Source: Corynebacterium yonathiae (lineage in GTDB: Bacteria > Actinomycetota > Actinomycetes > Mycobacteriales > Mycobacteriaceae). From it: a DNA stretch of 64,000 nt. Each line of letters begins with the position of its first letter. Position 1 is the stretch's first letter. The notes beneath the pieces are model-generated. The model worked only from the letters and a program-made list of their open reading frames with translations, searched no databases and had not been told where the DNA came from. Location: the NCBI RefSeq assembly GCF_022288805.1, contig NZ_JAKOPM010000002.1, forward strand, positions 62,001-126,000. Reading direction: 5' to 3'. This document shows, in pieces, positions 57,135 through 64,000 of this stretch. The position numbers were made by a program, and so were the translations under genes.

Positions 57135-58539
57135 GATGATCCCCTAAAGCCTGGATAAACAAAGGATCATGGGTGATGGAGGCAACGGTGGTACCCCCAT
57201 CGGCTAGCTCGCGTAGCAAACGCACCAGCTCCACAAAGGTCTGCGGATCCTGTCCAAAAGTAGGCTCGTCAAGGAGCACCACCTCAGGTGAAGTTACCAA
57301 CGCAGTAGCTACCGAAAGGCGGCGCTTCTCGCCTCCAGAAAGCGTGAAGGGATTAGCCTCCAAAAGGTGCTCCAGGCGCAGGGAGTCCACCAATTGCGCT
57401 ATGCGCTCTTCGGGCGGTTTCACTCGCATCACCCGTGGAGCCACGCGCAGCTCTTCCGCTACAGTGCGAGAAACAAACTGGTGCTCCGGGTTTTGGAATA
57501 CGAAACCAATGCGGTCTGCCAACTCACGAGACTTCCACCGAATCGGTGGTCCCTTGACCCCGCGGCGCACAAAGTCTGCCACGCCGATCTCGCCGGAGAT
57601 AGCCGGCAGCAAGCCCGCCATGGTCATCATCCAAGTCGATTTTCCTGCGCCATTAGGACCTGTAATCACAGTCGAAGCGCCCGCCAGCAGAGAAATCGTG
57701 CGCGGTGGGCCGAAGCGAGTAACCAAATCCTTACTCCAGAGTGCAGCGGCGCCTTCCCCAGCTGCATCATCTCCCAACTCGCGCGCCTGCGGGAGCCCTT
57801 CGACACGTCGGCGCTTTGCTACCTGCTCAAAGGGGCCATCGGCCACGATGCGCCCCTGCGCAAGCTCCACGGCACGGTCAAGCAGCCCCTCCCAGGCCGA
57901 ATGTTGGTGTTCTACCACCACGAGGGTAGCCCCAGTCTCTTCCACCAGTGCAGAAACGGCACGAACCACATCGCGTGCGCCGGCAGGGTCAAGATTGGCA
58001 GTAGGCTCATCTAGCAGCACCACACCGGCACCCATAGCGATTACACCCGCTAAAGCAAGGCGTTGTTTTTGCCCACCGGACAGGCGCTCGGTGGGAAAAT
58101 CCATATCTACAAACGGGCCGACCAGATCCTTAGCCGCGGCTACACGGCGCCAAATTTCTTCCCTCGGATACGCTAGGTTCTCGCAGCCGAAAGCAATATC
58201 GTCTCCCACCCGAGCTGAGATAACCTGCGAATCTGGGTCCTGCAACACCAGCCCTACGGGAATGGAATGTCCCGGTTCTTCCACCGCGCCAGTGGAATCT
58301 TCCAAGAGGAGCTCTCCGGTGCGGGTTCCCTCTTCATCGGAGCCCAGCACCCCGGCTATAGCAGCTAGGAAGGTGGATTTTCCGGATCCAGAGTCTCCGC
58401 AAAGCAATACCCGCTCGCCCGGCTCAATAACCAGATCAATATCAGCTAACGCTGGTTGGGTGCGCCCGGCATGCGTCCAGCCAAAACCGCGGGCGGCAAT
58501 TTTCGTGGGCCTTCCCGCCAGAGTGGAAAAGTCAGTCAC
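57112..58539 (-). CDS. ykoD: ECF transporter dual ATP-binding protein
   Basis: Two ABC ATPase domains in one 475-residue chain. The first has Walker A GDSGSGKST (48-56), LSGGQKQR and VLLDEPTANLDPAG. The second has GPNGAGKST, LSGGEKRR and VLLDEPTFGQDPQ. It powers the module with YkoC and YkoE. It is 14 bp after ykoE and overlaps ykoC. Confidence 0.92.
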   Translation of the reverse strand: MTDFSTLAGRPTKIAARGFGWTHAGRTQPALADIDLVIEPGERVLLCGDSGSGKSTFLAAIAGVLGSDEEGTRTGELLLEDSTGAVEEPGHSIPVGLVLQDPDSQVISARVGDDIAFGCENLAYPREEIWRRVAAAKDLVGPFVDMDFPTERLSGGQKQRLALAGVIAMGAGVVLLDEPTANLDPAGARDVVRAVSALVEETGATLVVVEHQHSAWEGLLDRAVELAQGRIVADGPFEQVAKRRRVEGLPQARELGDDAAGEGAAALWSKDLVTRFGPPRTISLLAGASTVITGPNGAGKSTWMMTMAGLLPAISGEIGVADFVRRGVKGPPIRWKSRELADRIGFVFQNPEHQFVSRTVAEELRVAPRVMRVKPPEERIAQLVDSLRLEHLLEANPFTLSGGEKRRLSVATALVTSPEVVLLDEPTFGQDPQTFVELVRLLRELADGGTTVASITHDPLFIQALGDHHVEVDSA

Positions 58540-58553
58540 AGTGCCTACACGCC

Positions 58554-59165
58554 CTAAGCGCGTTGTTCACGGCCTGCGGCGAAGCGGTCCAAAGCGCCTG
58601 TCTTCGCTAGCGCCTTCACCACAAAGTAGCCCAAAGCGCCGGCGAGGATAGCACCAGAGATAGTCAGCGTAACCAAATAGATCATTTGGAACTCGAAGGA
58701 GCGAGCCAAGTTACCGGAAAGGAATAGCTCGAGAATAAAAGCACCCCAGCCAGCCGCCATGCCGGCTAATACCGAAACTCCAAAGCCAAACTTGCGGTAC
58801 AGGAAGATCGCCAGGATGATTTCCACGCCTAGCCCTTGTGCAAAGCCGGAATACAGGGTTTCAGGGCCCCACTGGGAACCCAGCACTGCGGACACGGTGG
58901 CCGCTAAGACCTCAACGTATACAGCTGCACCTGGCTTGCGGATGATAAGGCCACCCAGCACGCCACCAATGAGCCAAATGCCGGTGGCTATACCGCCCAA
59001 TCCCGGGGTAATAGCATCCATAGCTTGGAACCAGGCGTAGCCCACTGCGTTCCAACCCAAAAATACAAAGCCGCAGGCTACACCCAGAACGGATGCAACC
59101 ACGATATCGACTACGCGCCAATTCAAACCGCGCTTCGGGGCAGCGGACGCACGTGTAGTAGACAT
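58554..59165 (-). CDS. ykoE: ECF transporter substrate-binding membrane component YkoE
   Basis: S component of the thiamine or hydroxymethylpyrimidine transporter. The 203-residue protein has five to six helices, with VVDIVVASVLGVACGFVFLGWNAVG and VEVLAATVSAVLGSQWGPETLYSGFAQGLGVEI, a YkoE hallmark. ATG 59165 was chosen because GGGAGG lies six bases upstream; the frame is open eight codons further. A TPP riboswitch precedes it, so expression falls when thiamine pyrophosphate is plentiful. Confidence 0.9.
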   Translation of the reverse strand: MSTTRASAAPKRGLNWRVVDIVVASVLGVACGFVFLGWNAVGYAWFQAMDAITPGLGGIATGIWLIGGVLGGLIIRKPGAAVYVEVLAATVSAVLGSQWGPETLYSGFAQGLGVEIILAIFLYRKFGFGVSVLAGMAAGWGAFILELFLSGNLARSFEFQMIYLVTLTISGAILAGALGYFVVKALAKTGALDRFAAGREQRA

Positions 59166-59174
59166 TATTTTCCT

Positions 59175-59279
59175 CCCTCTCGCCGGCATTATCCGGATCA
59201 GGTTCTACGGTTCACCGCGCATGTGGCGGCATCTCAGCCCGTCGCAACAGCCCTTGGGCAGCGGACAAGCACCCGTGAT
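59175..59279 (-). promoter_or_regulatory. TPP riboswitch (THI element)
   Basis: On the minus strand the conserved parts occur in order: CACGGGTGC, GGCTGAGATG, and GAACCTGATCCGGATAATGCCGGCG, followed by the GAGAGGGAGG ribosome site of ykoE. This is the typical thiamine pyrophosphate aptamer. In actinobacteria it usually acts by hiding the ribosome site. Confidence 0.95.
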
Positions 59280-59386
59280 GTGTGTATTTTTCAACTACTT
59301 AGGCAGCGCTCCCTTAAAGGCGCCTTGCCAAAAGCTGCATTCATACTAGCAGAGCAGTTTAGCGGTACACCCTAAACATGGAAACA

Positions 59387-59419
59387 GCCCCGCCTTCCTG
59401 TCATTCAGAAAGGCGGGGC
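59387..59419 (-). terminator. rpoC: Terminator after rpoC
   Basis: Perfect 10-base arms GCCCCGCCTT and AAGGCGGGGC with a CTG/CAG inner pairing lie 37 bp after the rpoC stop, followed by TGTTTCC on the minus strand. Confidence 0.78.
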
Positions 59420-59456
59420 CATCAATATCCCGCGTTAACGCAGATTCAGCTGCACG

Positions 59457-63452
<3,996 letters not shown>

Positions 63453-63521
63453 GTAATGTCTCCCTTTCATCCTCGTTGTCGAGGAATTGATGGCTTTGTA
63501 TGAATGGAACGTTTATGCCCT

Positions 63522-63544
63522 ACCGCGGGGACTTACCCCGCGGT
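63522..63544 (-). terminator. Perfect hairpin between rpoB and rpoC
   Basis: ACCGCGGGG and CCCCGCGGT, a perfect 9-base stem with a 5-base loop, sit 15 bp after the rpoB stop. With no T run, it more likely guides processing of the rpoBC mRNA or tunes the ratio than fully terminates. Confidence 0.5.
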
Positions 63545-63559
63545 GGACCAAGAAACTAA

Positions 63560-64000
<441 letters not shown>

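Noticed and set aside
57173..58651. 492-codon plus-strand frame
   Set aside because: Antisense of ykoD, Ser/Arg/Pro-rich, with no recognisable motif.

Overview
The window is high-GC actinobacterial DNA, almost certainly Corynebacterium. The evidence is an ESX-4-type secretion locus beside truA-rplQ-rpoA, the order rpoB-rpoC ... rpsL-rpsG-fusA-tuf ... S10-spc-alpha ribosomal operons, a DtxR-type iron box, and a gene pair expected for tuberculostearic (10-methylstearic) acid synthesis. The species cannot be fixed from this sequence alone; a lipophilic skin or mucosal species would fit the tuberculostearate pair.

Left end (1-8000): a core type VII secretion locus in the mycobacterial ESX-4 order: a cut-off gene after eccC, eccC (minus), eccD-mycP (plus) and eccB (minus). 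Then, on the minus strand, come truA, rplQ, rpoA, rpsD, rpsK, rpsM and infA, an L,D-transpeptidase-like secreted protein, map, adk and secY (8000-16400). rpmJ is not between rpsM and infA.

The ribosomal superoperon is split by modules that are mostly on the plus strand. Between secY and the spc operon sit a fatty-acid methyltransferase and an FAD reductase (16.8-19.6 kb) and a small secreted protein. The spc operon rpsH-rplF-rplR-rpsE-rpmD-rplO follows (20.4-23.1 kb). Between it and rplE-rplX-rplN (26.4-27.7 kb) lie fdhD with a small partner, a formate/nitrite-family channel and a sortase with a damaged 5' end. Between rplN and the S10 operon (34.7-39.9 kb) lie a putative wall or membrane protein, a four-TM protein, and an iron-siderophore uptake operon divergent from a siderophore-interacting flavoprotein across a DtxR-like box.

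From 40.6 to 43.7 kb there is a six-gene Asp23/Gls24-AmaP-type envelope cluster with a proline-rich repeat protein. It is followed by an unknown gene and an opp peptide-import operon (oppB, oppC, fused oppDF, oppA; 44.7-50.4 kb). The minus strand then carries the str operon tuf-fusA-rpsG-rpsL (50.6-55.5 kb). Next is a TPP-riboswitch-controlled ECF transporter, ykoE-ykoD-ykoC, with a small P-loop kinase downstream (55.8-59.3 kb). The window ends in rpoC and the 3' end of rpoB.

No tRNA, rRNA, CRISPR array, insertion sequence or prophage was seen. Many of the very long open frames are antisense shadows of highly expressed genes with strongly biased codons.
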